Part shown: piece after piece, positions 21,037 through 31,811 of the stretch
Numbering within the stretch: position 1 is the first letter of the stretch
Layout: every line of letters begins with the position of its first letter
Source of the DNA: Globodera rostochiensis
Taxonomy: Eukaryota; Nematoda; Chromadorea; Rhabditida; Heteroderidae
Direction of reading: 5' to 3'
DNA: 42,729 nt
Assembly (NCBI GenBank): GCA_018350325.1
Contig: JAEVLN010000044.1
Span: forward strand, 1 to 42,729
Position numbers and translations under genes: made by a program
The notes under the pieces: model-generated
Told to the model about the DNA's origin: nothing
The model's input: only the letters and a program-made list of their open reading frames with translations
Databases searched by the model: none

Positions 21037-21650
21037 ATTTAAAAACTATTCATATAAACTGCTAAACTAGTTATATTGAAAACTCTATTTAAAAAATTTA
21101 CAATCGTGAAAAAAGCATACAAAAAATTATATTTAGTAATTTTGTTAACATTAATTAAAGAAAACTTATATTATTCAAATTATATTATTAAAAAGTAGTT
21201 GACCAGCCGACAAATTTAAACAGAGATGAGATTCAGTTGGATGCCAGTTTAATCTGAGGAGACCAAGGTTTAGAAAATGAACTAAATTATGTAAATTTAT
21301 TGCTATGGACTATTATAATTATAACGCCTATTGAATTTATTGCTTAGTAAAATATTTTTATAGTAATTTTAATTAATTTATTTTTTAATTTATATATATT
21401 TATCAAGTTGAAGGTTTTGCTTCCTTTAGCTTGATGTTAATTTGTTCTTCTTGTGATTATTTTATTATACTTCTGTTTCTTCTATTTCAGATTTCCAATG
21501 GGGTTTTAAGTGTTTAAACTGGAATCTTTTTTTATATAGTGAATTTTGTAAATAAATATACGCCTGTGATGGTCGGAACACTTTTGTCGTAAATTGATTC
21601 GTAAAACCGTAATTTCGCTTTGATTTAAATTACATTTTTGTATGATTTAG
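21037..21650. other. AT-rich stretch across a composition switch
   Basis: It contains the patch 21200-21280 noted with the preceding entry and a mixed patch at 21560-21620. The + strand turns from A-rich to T-rich at about 21350. Confidence 0.3.
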
Positions 21651-21750
21651 GTGGCGTTCTTTGATTGTCGATTCACATCAAAAATGCCATAGCTTCGGTA
21701 ATATACTTTATGCCCGTTTATTATTGACACCTTGTCACTCGATTTATTAA
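21651..21750 (+). CDS. Candidate 3'-terminal exon
   Basis: After the acceptor TATGATTTAG the frame includes RSLIVDSHQKCHSFGNILYA and ends at TAA. A second open frame reads VAFFDCRFTSKMP. The GC rise supports coding, but the frame is uncertain. Confidence 0.25.
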
Positions 21751-22844
21751 TGTCTGGATTTTGTAGAAAGTCGGAACCATTATTTTAGTTTCTAAAGATA
21801 AAAACTAATATTTTTGTGTCAAATAATTTATCAGCATTAATTTTATTCCTCAGTAGGTTAATATTTTAAAATTTAATATGAATTTTATCTCATTTAATTT
21901 ATTTTGCTTTCGTTTAAGCACTTTTTTAAAAATTTATATTTGATTGATATACAATATTTGTAGGCATATTTGCTTTTAATATTTACACTGAGCACATTAC
22001 GCTACTAATTCTTTATAAAAATATTAGCTTTAAGATATTTATTCCTTTTTAAATCCTAAATATCTGCTAAATTTTGTCTGATGATCACTTTCTTTTACTT
22101 ATCCTTATGATATTTTATAAAGATAGTTTTAATATTGTGAAATTTTAATTTGTATTCTTTGTAACATTTTCTTGTGAGGACACGGAATGGCTGAGAAGTT
22201 CTGCTTAACGCCGCTTTTATGGTTTTTTAAATATTAAATATTACTTTATATATGAAAAAATTCAAAATGTGTGCCTCATCGTTAAATATGTATTTATTTA
22301 AGGAAAGTTGATTAATTAAATTGCTGTGCTGAACACATTGTTTATTGAAAAAATTCAATACGAATTGTCAGAAAGAAGGGGGAAACAGGCTTTTAAAAAT
22401 TGCTTGGCTTTATATTTGCTGGTATTTGAATTTTTTTTCGTTTTATCATCATCTTTCTTAAAGGTTTATAATTATAACCATAAATTAATATAAGTTTTTT
22501 TTATTTTTACTATCAAATATATTTTATTTTGATTTTTAATAATGTTGCTTTAAAAAATCTTAAATTTTTGCTAGTATTTTTTAAGCAAGTGAATACCTAG
22601 TTTAGCCTCTTTTCTGATTAAAATTTTTTATGAAGTTAAATAATTGGATAAATAATAGTTTGGTGTGGTAAACGCAAAGTTATGCTTTTTAATTATTTTT
22701 CTTTTATGATATGTTTAATGTCATAGTTATTTATAAAAATTTTATTATTTATGATTGTTGGTTTAAATTTTCTTTTTAACGTGTAATAGCTAAATTCTCA
22801 AATAAATATAAAAGCATTTTATTTAAAATAAAAATAAAATTAAC
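21751..22844. other. T-rich stretch with one patch
   Basis: A patch at 22175-22220 reads CEDTEWLRSSA to a stop on +. Nothing else is seen. Confidence 0.3.
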
Positions 22845-22925
22845 ATGAATATATCTCTGAGCAACATGAAACCATTTTACTCGAACAAGCGCCATGATAC
22901 CACTAAAAACAGCATAAAAAAGTGA
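22845..22925 (+). CDS. Hypothetical small ORF, 26 residues
   Basis: ATG to TGA starts MNISLSNMKPFYSNKRHDTT. It overlaps a small GC rise at 22858-22915. It is too short to be convincing alone. Confidence 0.15.
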   Translation: MNISLSNMKPFYSNKRHDTTKNSIKK

Positions 22926-23113
22926 CATTTAAACATATTTGTATTAAATTATTTTATTATAGTGATTGTGTAAATATAATGTTTAATAGCTGTAATCTCT
23001 TTTTAAACAAAAGTTTTAAATAAAGTATTAAATGGATACAACTTATAAACAAATTAAGGAAATCCGAATAAGGAAAGTTGTTTACAGTGAACATAAAATA
23101 TTTAACATTTTAG

Positions 23114-23270
23114 ACGAGAAAAACAAAAAGCGATTCAATCCCTCATAGGAAACATCACATTCAATCAAAACGAGGACTTCGCTTTTTTTGCCAATGCACT
23201 CAAATATAAAAAAGGGCAAAAAATACAATATATGAAATCAAAATTACATTGCAAAGGGTTTTTAGTGTAA
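23114..23270 (+). CDS. Candidate exon cluster
   Basis: After TTAACATTTTAG the frame reads REKQKAIQSLIGNITFNQNE, then DFAFFANALKYKKGQK, and runs to TAA at 23268-23270. A GTAATT donor-like site occurs at the very end. Immediately downstream (23281-23330) a further patch reads LTHRKLHNHSYQ up to a GTATGT donor, and 23360-23440 is also open. Together they look like the exons of one small gene with very short introns. I could not fix the joins. No family is recognised. Confidence 0.3.
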
Positions 23271-24058
23271 TTTCATACTTAACTCATCGAAAGCTTCATA
23301 ATCACTCTTACCAAGTATGTTAAGCGTGTGCCAAAATTTAAATCGAAAATTTAAAAAAACACATAACCGATTACTCACATCGCAAAGCCATTGCCCAAAT
23401 CTGAACTTTTCTTTTAGTCAAATTATTTAATTCATACATGAATTAATATTTGTTTGAGATTATGTTTATATTATATTAAAAATATATATGACTGTTGAAA
23501 AAGTCATCTTATCAATTGTTTATTGTAAAGTTAATGATTTATATTAAAACAAAATAATAAAACACTCTTTCTGCAGGATGTTGCTTTTGAAAAACATAAT
23601 GTTAAGAAACTAAACAAAGAAATAATTGGATTGCATTAGAAAATTTTGATTTTTAAGTCATTGTCGATACAATATATTAAAAACAAATTCCATCTTTTTT
23701 TGTCTCATTTATTTATTTTTTAAATATTAAAACCGTTAATTAATCTTTATTGCTTATCATGTTATATTTGAATGCTAAATTTTGAATTAATATTATTTTA
23801 TTTCTTTAATAATATATTTACGTTAATAATTATGTAATTTATTTTTTGAGCTAATTCTATAAACGGTTATTTCATTTACATTTTAGGTATTTATGCTTGA
23901 GTGATTAAATGCGCTGAAATACTTTAAACGGAAGGAACTTCACAGTAAATGATAAGCAATTATTCTTTAAAAAATTATAAACTATTTCTGATTTCAACGC
24001 TTACAATTTGAGCCGAACCGGTTTATTTTTGCCGCTTTTATATAGATTAAATCTTTTG
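23271..24058. other. Mixed stretch, probable continuation then AT-rich
   Basis: The first 170 bases hold the patches described for 23114-23270. The rest is AT-rich, with small rises at 23880-23945 and 24000-24045 (reading QFEPNRFIFAAFI). Confidence 0.25.
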
Positions 24059-24178
24059 ATGAAATACATTATTTTTTTATTAACATATGGTGTTACAGCC
24101 GGAGATATGGTCTACTTTTACCAACCATTGCTTTATTATTCTTTATTATATCAACAGCAAAAAGTATGCTACCTATAG
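24059..24178 (+). CDS. Possible small secreted peptide, 39 residues
   Basis: The frame starts MKYIIFLLTYGVTAGDM: a Lys, a hydrophobic core and a V-T-A cleavage motif, as in a signal peptide. The remaining 25 residues are Tyr-rich (VYFYQPLLYYSLLYQQQK). A GTATGC donor-like site lies just before the end, so it may be a first exon. The hydrophobic start could also come from T-rich DNA by chance. Confidence 0.25.
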   Translation: MKYIIFLLTYGVTAGDMVYFYQPLLYYSLLYQQQKVCYL

Positions 24179-24702
24179 ACTTAATCTTATATTAACTACG
24201 GATCGATCAATTTATGTAATTGAATTTTAAATATAAACTTATACCAAAATAGGAAAATTTAAATTGAAAAAATTTAGAAAAATGCCAGAGTGATAAATAT
24301 ATTTTCTTCAAATATATAAAATTATGGAAAATCCTATTCCTAATTGAAAATGAAAATAATTTCCACTTATAAAATATCATAAAGATTATTGAGGGGTTTT
24401 AATGAGCATTTTTGTTGTATACTTTATATTTAATTAAATACAAACGCAAAATTAAATCCATAGCTCAGAGCTGAAGAGAAAACTCCAAAAACTAGAAAAG
24501 CCTCACAACATGGTTTTATAATTAAATATACCAATAATTAATGTTTGTAATTTAACCCAAACAAATAAACTGAATAAATCTACGAATCGGAAAAAGTAAA
24601 AAATTAATAATGAAATAATATTTATTTATAGATTCTGCGGCTATGAATAATTCATAAAAATATTAATAAAAGTTTATTGTAAAAATATGAAATTCAAATG
24701 CA
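24179..24702. other. A-rich spacer
   Basis: One patch at 24460-24520 reads HSSELKRKLQKLEKPHNM on +. No gene is called. Confidence 0.25.
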
Positions 24703-24801
24703 ATGATGGACAACACATCAAATCTTCTCACAAACGCAACTGATATTAGATCCGGACCATATTTGGCGAATTTTATAATTCTTCATAGAAAAATAAATTA
24801 A
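24703..24801 (+). CDS. Hypothetical small ORF, 32 residues
   Basis: ATG to TAA starts MMDNTSNLLTNATDIRSGPY. The GC rise at 24705-24770 coincides with the frame. It has two possible N-glycosylation sequons (NTS, NAT) but no signal peptide. Confidence 0.2.
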   Translation: MMDNTSNLLTNATDIRSGPYLANFIILHRKIN

Positions 24802-25221
24802 CTTCATATTTAAAAAAGTTTTTGAAAGGTTAAATAGAAATTATGCAATTAGAGAATTAAAGTTCAAAGTTTTTAATTATTAAACAAAATTAAAATTAGT
24901 CTAAATATTGTACATTTTACGCTTTTGTTATCATTAAGTAAAATTAATCTATGTAAGTGTCCAGCACCATGGCGAGAAAAATTATAACACAGAAATATTA
25001 TTTAAACATTTTGCACAAAAATAAAAGAAATAAATATGCTGATCGTAATTTGATTGGTTTCAAAATGAAGTGTTTTTGTGATGGTAAATCTCATTAAAAT
25101 ATGAGAACTCACAACTATATTTAACAACACCAAATTAATTTTCAATAATCTGCCAATTACAGCAATATGTAAAAATTAATATCATGGAATAAAGATATAC
25201 AAAACATTATAAAACGATTCG
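24802..25221. other. AT-rich spacer
   Basis: No gene is seen. There is a minor mixed patch at 24955-24985. Confidence 0.35.
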
Positions 25222-25311
25222 ATGAATTCAACTGTAAATACAACCCTTTTGCGCACATGGAAGAACATCTTCAATAAGAATTCTTCAATTCTGCGCCCGA
25301 ATTATTTATAA
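25222..25311 (+). CDS. Hypothetical small ORF, 29 residues
   Basis: ATG to TAA starts MNSTVNTTLLRTWKNIFNKN. A second frame over the same bases reads FNCKYNPFAHMEEHLQ. The island is GC-richer than its flanks, but the frame is undecided. Confidence 0.2.
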   Translation: MNSTVNTTLLRTWKNIFNKNSSILRPNYL

Positions 25312-25322
25312 AGCAATGAATA

Positions 25323-25487
25323 ATGGTGTTTATTAAAAAATCGGAAATAAACAAATTTGTAAGATTTTTTAAAAAATTTGAAAAATATTATTTGAAAAAA
25401 CAGTTGCTTAAGCTACATCACAGTTATAAAAGAGGCAAAAAGGTATTAACGAAAAAAGCGATGGAAATCAGAAGTTCAATAAAATAA
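25323..25487 (+). CDS. Hypothetical basic ORF, 54 residues
   Basis: ATG to TAA gives a very Lys/Arg-rich product: MVFIKKSEINKFVRFFKKFE at the start and HSYKRGKKVLTKKAMEIR near the end. A nucleic-acid-binding role would suit the charge, but A-rich DNA makes Lys codons by itself. GC is raised only after 25430. Confidence 0.2.
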   Translation: MVFIKKSEINKFVRFFKKFEKYYLKKQLLKLHHSYKRGKKVLTKKAMEIRSSIK

Positions 25488-25730
25488 AAAATATAAAAAT
25501 AATAGGGCCAAATTATCCAAAAAACAAAATTATAATCTGAAATTAATTAAATAAAAGTCATTAATAAAGAGGATTACAGTTCACTTTATAAATAAATTAA
25601 TATGCTCTATCCAGACATTTAAATAAGTAAAAATACTTAATATTGTTGTACATGGTTAATCGGAGAATTGAACAAAACAGTCACCAACTAGTTTTAAGAT
25701 TAAAAAGTCAAGTCGATGGCATTTAAAAAT

Positions 25731-25819
25731 ACCATGGGGTGCGTTGGACCAAATTATTCACGGCGCATTGACTCTCTCTTTTTAGCACACTATTTATTCA
25801 AAAATAAAACGTTCAAAAA
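25731..25819 (-). repeat. Lone inverted copy of the 107-base tandem repeat
   Basis: The reverse complement of this stretch matches the array unit at 39850-40335 through GGGGTGCGTTG, CTCTCTTTTTAGCAC and AAAATAAAA[A/C]GTTCAAAAA, with a small deletion and scattered changes. It shows that the unit is dispersed. It sits where the + strand turns from A-rich to T-rich. Confidence 0.75.
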
Positions 25820-26407
25820 TTAAACTATTAATAACTTATTCTTTTCGGTGCACGAATTAATCAATATACACATATTTGTATTTAAACTTATTTATCTTTA
25901 TATTTAAAATTGGGATAATTTTTATTTATTTATTTAAGATATTATCACCTTGTTTAACGGATTTTGGTGTTGTTTACAAAACAATTTTCAATTTTTTGTA
26001 TTTACTTTATTAACTTAATTTAGTTTTATATATTGCTGTGATATATTTACTATTTAAATTAACAACACAACGTATCTGTATAATGAACAAAATTTGATGT
26101 GTTGGGTTGAATAATACATTTTTGTTTTTTAAAACAATTTGTTTTCAATTGTTCCTGTTTTAATTTGGCGACAAATTTTGGAAATATCTTATTGGAGTAT
26201 TATTATTATATTTAATATCACTTAGATTTTAATGTTTTGATCAGTTTTATGCTATAAAAATCATTCATTTTTTTGGAAAATCTGGACATTAAATGTTAAT
26301 TTTATTTTATAATTAAATGTCAAAAAATCTTTGAAGCTTAAAATGTTTCAAATTACTCGCGTTTTTTTATTGTTTAGAAAATTTATTAAAAATTATTTTT
26401 TTAAAGA
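25820..26407. other. T-rich spacer
   Basis: No gene or repeat is seen. Confidence 0.4.
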
Positions 26408-26481
26408 GCGTCCCCACGGTGGCACGTGGATTTCTAGGTAGACTCCCTGCTGATGCCAACGGTTATGGCAAGGTTGGGTAA
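26408..26481 (+). CDS. Candidate internal exon
   Basis: A strong polypyrimidine-type acceptor (TTTTTTAAAG) precedes SVPTVARGFLGRLPADANGY, then GKV and a consensus donor GTAAGC at 26482. The exon is 74 bases and leaves phase 2. The GC-rich block continues 30 bases past the donor (to about 26512), which is unusual if the donor is right. An earlier donor, CTAG-GTAGAC, would shorten it. No family is recognised. Confidence 0.35.
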
Positions 26482-27340
26482 GCTCGGGGCAATTTTAGGT
26501 CCCCGTGGTCTGAATATATTTTTTTGGCAAATTTTGGGGTTTGTTATTGTTTTATAAAGGCCGCCTTATCGTTTAAATTATACATTTATAAAAATTTATG
26601 GTGTGCATACCAGCTCTTTTTTATAACCGCCATCATACCGGTCTATCAATTTCTTTAAAAAACTATTTCATAATTTTGAGATCGTGCTCAAACAAACTGG
26701 ATTTTGATTGGTTTTATTTCTTATTATGTTATTTATTAATGAATGTTTGTTTTTCATTTTTAGCTTACAAAAATTGATTCAGATGTGCCAATCGCAACGT
26801 GTATTGTCTCGTCCGCGATCGATATTGTCGAAATGTTTGTTGCAAATGTTATCAATGATTTAGCGCCTTTTATTGTGCTTCTTTTTTTGCTTAATATATT
26901 ATTATAATTATTAATATTAATATTTTTTTTTATTTCTATTAAAAATTATAAATTTTTTCATATAATCATGGGCTCTTTCGTTTAATATAATTTTTAAAGA
27001 CTTTAAACACTTAGGCAAACATTACTGCTTTTATTATTAATTAACGTTTCTTATGGTCGGTTTCATCCTTTAAAAAAACATGTTCATTGGTTAATAATTA
27101 ATAAGTTTTTTTATAATTTTAAGCCTTGGTTTCCTCTAGTGTTATATATAATTTTTAAATTATCTTTTAATTAAATTTTAAAGATTGTAATCTATTTTTT
27201 AATTTATTGTAAGTCTTTCTAACTTCAGTAAACTACATTAAACAAAATAGATCCCTCCACTCTGCAATTAGTTAAAATAAAATAATAAATTATATAATGT
27301 AATTCAGTTTTATTTTATTACGTTAAATGTAGCGTTGGCA
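26482..27340. other. T-rich spacer with two faint patches
   Basis: Patches at 26610-26650 and 26785-26880 are slightly GC-richer; the second contains CGCGATCGATATTGTCG. No exon is called. Confidence 0.3.
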
Positions 27341-27428
27341 CCGGGCGGGGACGGGGAAAATGGAGTTCCCGATATTTTCATCCCCGTCCCTGTTCCCCGG
27401 TTTACCCATCCCCAAAAACGGGGATCCC
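27341..27428. repeat. GC-rich inverted repeats with G-runs
   Basis: GGGACGGGGA (27348-27357) pairs perfectly with TCCCCGTCCC (27381-27390), and the outer CCGG pairs with CCGG at 27397-27400. A second hairpin is CCCC-AAAAAC-GGGG, followed by the palindrome GGGATCCC. The run GGGCGGGGACGGGG could form a G-quadruplex. It resembles no gene, and may be a hairpin-forming repeat or a transposon end. Confidence 0.7.
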
Positions 27429-27671
27429 GGTTCTCATCCTACCAAGGCCGTGGATGAAAATGCACCGCCAAAGATGGAGATCACATCAGAATTTTAACCG
27501 GTAAATAGTGAGCTTGAACTGTTCAAATGACATATTTTTTAATCCATGATCGAAAAAGCAGTTTTTTGTTTGAAATTAGCATTTGGTAAAACTCGGAGCA
27601 CGACCCTTTCGAAATTGACTTTGATTTAGGCCAATGATTTTGTGGGTTTTTTTTTTTGTGAAAATGGGTGT

Positions 27672-27697
27672 CCGGCGGTGCCGAAAGGCGCCGCCGG
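27672..27697. other. Perfect 11-base-pair hairpin with GAAA loop
   Basis: CCGGCGGTGCC, then GAAA, then GGCGCCGCCGG. All 11 pairs form, with one G-U, closed by a GNRA tetraloop. It is isolated in T-rich DNA and may be a structured RNA element or a rho-like extrusion hairpin. Its function is unknown. Confidence 0.75.
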
Positions 27698-29541
27698 GAA
27701 AAATTTAATGAATCTCGTTAAGAAAATTGTGCAAAATATTATTTAATTTTGCGAATTGAAAGTTTTTTGTATTTCAAAAAAATTATAGTGATAAATAAAT
27801 AGATTGAAGAAACATATTTTTTCTTATAATAATAAACTATGTTTTCCTCTTTTTAATAACTATTAACTTACATTCGAAAATTGGAAATAATGGTAATTAT
27901 TGAAATTCTTTCGCTAAATAAAAATTAAAAGCCTTAAATTCATAGAACTGTTGCAAATGTCAGCTATTAAAAAAGATTAAATCGACATCCCCAATGCTTC
28001 AACATACTATAATAAATGCTTAGATCGTCATGCGTTGTCATCTTAAATATTCTTAAACTTTGATCAAGTCTGTGGATCTTCAACTTGGCAGATTCTGAGT
28101 ATACCAAGGATAATAGGAGTATATTGATAATTTAAATTTTTAAAAAAAAAGCTAAAACCCAATGACGATATTTAAAAAAATACATTGAAAAAAAAGTTTA
28201 CAAATACATATTAATTAAAATTTGCATATTAACAAAACGAAGTTATAACCATTTTTGTTGAATTAGCTGTAATTTTAAAAATAATTTAATTTGTAAAATC
28301 CTTTTTAAAGACAGTATTTTAATGAAGGATTAACTATGTTGCAAAATCCAAGAAATTGTGGAATGTTGATTTCAAAAAAGGGTGTTGTTTTGGTCTGTTT
28401 ATTGAATCTTTGTTGCTCACTAGCTTTAAAAATTTTGTAAATTTAAACGGTAATAGTGGAGTTGGTCGCTACATTTATTCGGTTTTCTATTCCTGTGTAC
28501 TTGTATCTTTAATATTTTTATTATAATGTCTAAAAGTGAATAAAAATCGTTTTACATTTTTGTCTGCTTAGAAATGGGATTAATACCAATTTAACTAAGA
28601 ACCATTTAAAGTTATTATTTTAGATTGTAGGTTTTAAATAGAGTATTTTTTGTAATTTTTTGGTTAGAATTAGGGTTTATTATTTCTAATGTATTTATTT
28701 TAGGAAATTGAAGTATGCAAATAATAATTTTTTTATGATATATAATAATAAAACATGCTTTAACAACAATATTTATATGTTATTTTTAACATTTAGCATA
28801 GTCCATTGAAAATGTTAAAATTATAAAATTTAATTGGTAGAAAATTTTTAATTGGGTTTCCATTAAATATAGAAGATTATAAATTAATTCGGCTTGTTTT
28901 TATCTCTGTTATATTCTTCATGTATCGACCTAATCAAATTTAAACTCTCATTTAGGATTTAATTGCCTTAGCGACCATGAATTGGTGGAAAACATAATTA
29001 ATTTTCTCTATTTATTTTAATTATTTCAAAGACATAAACCATCACTTGCTCGCGATCGCACGGCGACTATTTGGGTATTGTAAAAAAGAGGAGAGCCTAA
29101 ATTTCAATTTTTTTCGATATTGTCATCTTGTGATGATTGCTTGTGGCTGGCTATATTTTATTCAAATATATTCCCAATTAAATCATTTTTAAGTGTTTTA
29201 CTTCGTTGGGCCATCCATTTTTATTGTGGGAAAATTTTTGAGTATTTATAGTTTCTTAACATCAAAAATTATAAATAAGAATAAGTTTATGTTTTTATAT
29301 CTTTGTTGTCAAGCCCAATGGAATCGGTCATAATGTGAATAGTTGCCAAGCCATATAAATACTTAAATAAAGATTAATATTTTAATTTGGTTTGTAATTT
29401 AATGTAAAAGCATAGTACCACCTAATAAGATGGCACCGCAATTTTTTTATTTTTAACAAGAAATAAAGTTTTAAAATATTTTTTGACTCATCGTTACCTT
29501 TTTCCAGAGTTGTTTTTGAAATTTAAAGTATTATATTTTAG
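27698..29541. other. AT-rich stretch, one coding-like patch
   Basis: At 29030-29110 a GC-richer patch is open in three + frames (one reads ITCSRSHGDYLGIVKKRRA; another HKPSLARDRTATIW before a GTATTG donor). Short patches near 28060-28100 and 28430-28470 are weaker. Otherwise nothing is seen. Confidence 0.25.
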
Positions 29542-29651
29542 CTTTATTATTTTCCACATTCTACGGCAAGAAAGCCTAAGACGAACCAAAATTCTTTGCC
29601 GTTGGCATGCTTGGATTATGACATTTTGTTTTATCTTGAAATTGCTTATAG
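29542..29651 (+). CDS. Candidate internal exon, best-bounded single exon
   Basis: A near-consensus acceptor (TATATTTTAG) opens a frame that includes FPHSTARKPKTNQNSLPL and ACLDYDILFYLEIAY, then AG and the donor GTAATT. It has 36 codons, leaving phase 2. The GC-rich part coincides with the middle of the exon. No family is recognised. Flanking exons could not be joined with confidence. Confidence 0.4.
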
Positions 29652-29817
29652 GTAATTAATTTAATGCCCTGCTGGCTAATACACTTCATATTTTGTTTGA
29701 AAAATTATTAAGTAATTTGATTTTTTGATTCACTTTGATTACTTAATTCTGACGTTGTTCATAAAAAATATTGTTTTGCAAAAATGTTAATTTCGTGATT
29801 ATGCGAAGTAATTATTA
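29652..29817. other. Short T-rich spacer
   Basis: Nothing is seen. Confidence 0.4.
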
Positions 29818-30003
29818 TTGGTAGTATTATTAGGTTTTATAAATATTGATTTTATATTATTATTATTATTCGCCTTTTCCATACATTTTGATTCGGTTCG
29901 CAGGTTTGTACCGCTGAAACTGACGGCCGCTCGCGTTCAAAATTATTATTTTCAATTCATAAGCTTTGATTTTGCTTTATCTTCATTTTTATTAAAGCTT
30001 TAA
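29818..30003 (+). CDS. Hypothetical ORF around a GC-rich island
   Basis: A 61-codon frame is hydrophobic at first and then reads HFDSVRRFVPLKLTAARVQN through the island 29885-29945. A rival frame begins after TTCGCAG and reads VCTAETDGRSRSKLLFSIHK to a stop. The second has an acceptor exactly at the GC boundary and may be the real one. Confidence 0.25.
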   Translation: MVVLLGFINIDFILLLLFAFSIHFDSVRRFVPLKLTAARVQNYYFQFISFDFALSSFLLKL

Positions 30004-31239
30004 ATTGAAGATTGAAGGTGTGATTTGATGAAAGACAACTGTCGTTGAAAGTGCAGGTGGAAAAATTTTTGAATTGATTTTTTGTTATCCAATAAGATTC
30101 AAATTCATTTTAGTATCATCTTGAAATTGACCGCTAAGAAATACGAAAATTTAAAATATCGATAAAAATTTATTGTCCGAATTGGAGTTGCGAATTTTGC
30201 GCTCATAAGTAATTAGTTTAATGACTTTTAATTAATTTTGGTTAATGAGATTAAATACTTGATTAATAAATTAAAAAAATTAAACCAGTATTAGTATAAT
30301 TTTTTAGCTGCGCTTCGTTGGCTTATTGGCATTAACGGCTTTTAAAATTTAACTTTATAAATTGACAGAAGATTTGAAAAAAGATTGAAATTTGGTTATT
30401 AATTTATAAGAGTCTTGTTTTCAGCCTCTGCCTCATAATTTGTTTCAGTATTATGGGTTTTGCTAGAAATAAATTTATTTTAATAGGAACTTGTCTGGGA
30501 ATCGAAAATTGAGTTCTGTCGTTGATTTGTAAAGTGCATCGTTATCGTAGCGTGCTCCTTCTTCAATAAATAATTTCTAAGATTTTCATAAAATGTGAAG
30601 TTATTTAAGGTTACTTTTTATATTAAGTGATGAATAACAGTTTTTATTAATTATAAAGAATCTTTTAAGTATAATTCATCAGCTTGTTATTTTTTGAATA
30701 TTACTTTTTTTATTACTCACATTTGTATAAGTAAATTACATTGTGTGAAATAAATTGGTAGTCATTACATATAAGCAATGTTTTATCAATTGATTTACAA
30801 GTTTTTTTGGTTAAATTTTATATTTTTTTAATAGGTTATTTTTTTGTAAAAATAATATTATTAATATAAATTTTAATTTCTAAACATACACATAATTTTT
30901 TATATCTTTACATTAAGGTTGCGCGCATTGTAAATTAAATTTCATCCGCAAACGGAAAACTGCCCAAATTCTCAATGTAAAGGAGAAGTGTTAACATATT
31001 GGATGATTTCCGAACGGATCAATTTTCACCGATCAAAAAATAATAAACATCGTAAAAATGAATTTCAAAAAAAGCATATTAAAAGTTCAAATATATGAAT
31101 AAAGAAACCAAAATAAAAGCATGACAAGCAAAAAATAATTTGTTCGATGCTATAAAATGCGCACATAATATATTATAATACTTAATTTAAGGCAGTTAAG
31201 TAAAGTAAAGTAAAGTTTACAAACCCTGGCGAGCTATAA
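30004..31239. other. T-rich stretch with several tiny patches
   Basis: Patches follow TTTTTTAG at 30309 (reading LRFVGLLALTAFKI), TTTTCAG at 30424, and TTTAATAG at 30488 (reading NLSGNRKLSSVVDL). They are too short to place. The + strand becomes A-rich from about 30900. Confidence 0.25.
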
Positions 31240-31560
31240 GTATCGTCAAGCAGTGAGAAATTTGGTTGTGGTATGTCGTTCAACAAGGGCATTCAAATTC
31301 AATCTAGGCATAAAGTGGCCGAATTAGTTTATCCAAAAAGTGCGATGGTCCTCAAGAGCCCTTTTAATCCGCCGTTTTTCAATCAATTATTTGGCCAGCC
31401 TATATTGTCAAATCAGGACTTATCATGTTGTATTTAAATGTAAATATTCTATTATTTTATTTTGGTTTTAGGTATTGGACAATTTTTTTCAGATTCGCCT
31501 TATCGTATCGTCATTTGTCTATCTGATCATCAGATTCAGAGGTTTGATCTTTTTTATTAA
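31240..31560 (+). CDS. Candidate two-exon gene fragment
   Basis: Exon A runs from about 31241 (after CTATAAG) to 31429 and exon B from 31493 to a TAA at 31558-31560. The 63-base intron is GTATTT...TTTTTTTCAG and the phase is 1 on both sides. Exon A includes an ATG at 31273 starting MSFNKGIQIQSRHKVAELVY and later MVLKSPFNPPFFNQLFGQPI. Exon B reads SPYRIVICLSDHQIQRFDLF. Codon choice is GC-rich (TCG, AAG GGC, CCG CCG). Unspliced, exon A stops at 31435-31437 and gives 54 residues from the ATG. A rival frame at 31213-31326 is also open. No family is recognised. Confidence 0.4.
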
Positions 31561-31811
31561 TGATTTTAATTAATTTAGAAGTTATTCTTTCGATTTAATT
31601 ATTTAATGCAGTATTTGAAAATTCTGTTTATTTAAACATAGATTTTAGGCAATTATTATTTTTTAAATATATTTTTATTTAACCCTGCATTCAAAGATTT
31701 TTTTTAAAATTTTGATGTCATAAACAATCATTGCACGTTTTCTACATACCAAGACATTTGTATTTAAAGATTTAAATTTTAGAAATTTATTTTTATTTCT
31801 GGGATTTAAAA
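31561..31811. other. T-rich spacer
   Basis: Nothing is seen. The repeat begins at 31812. Confidence 0.4.
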
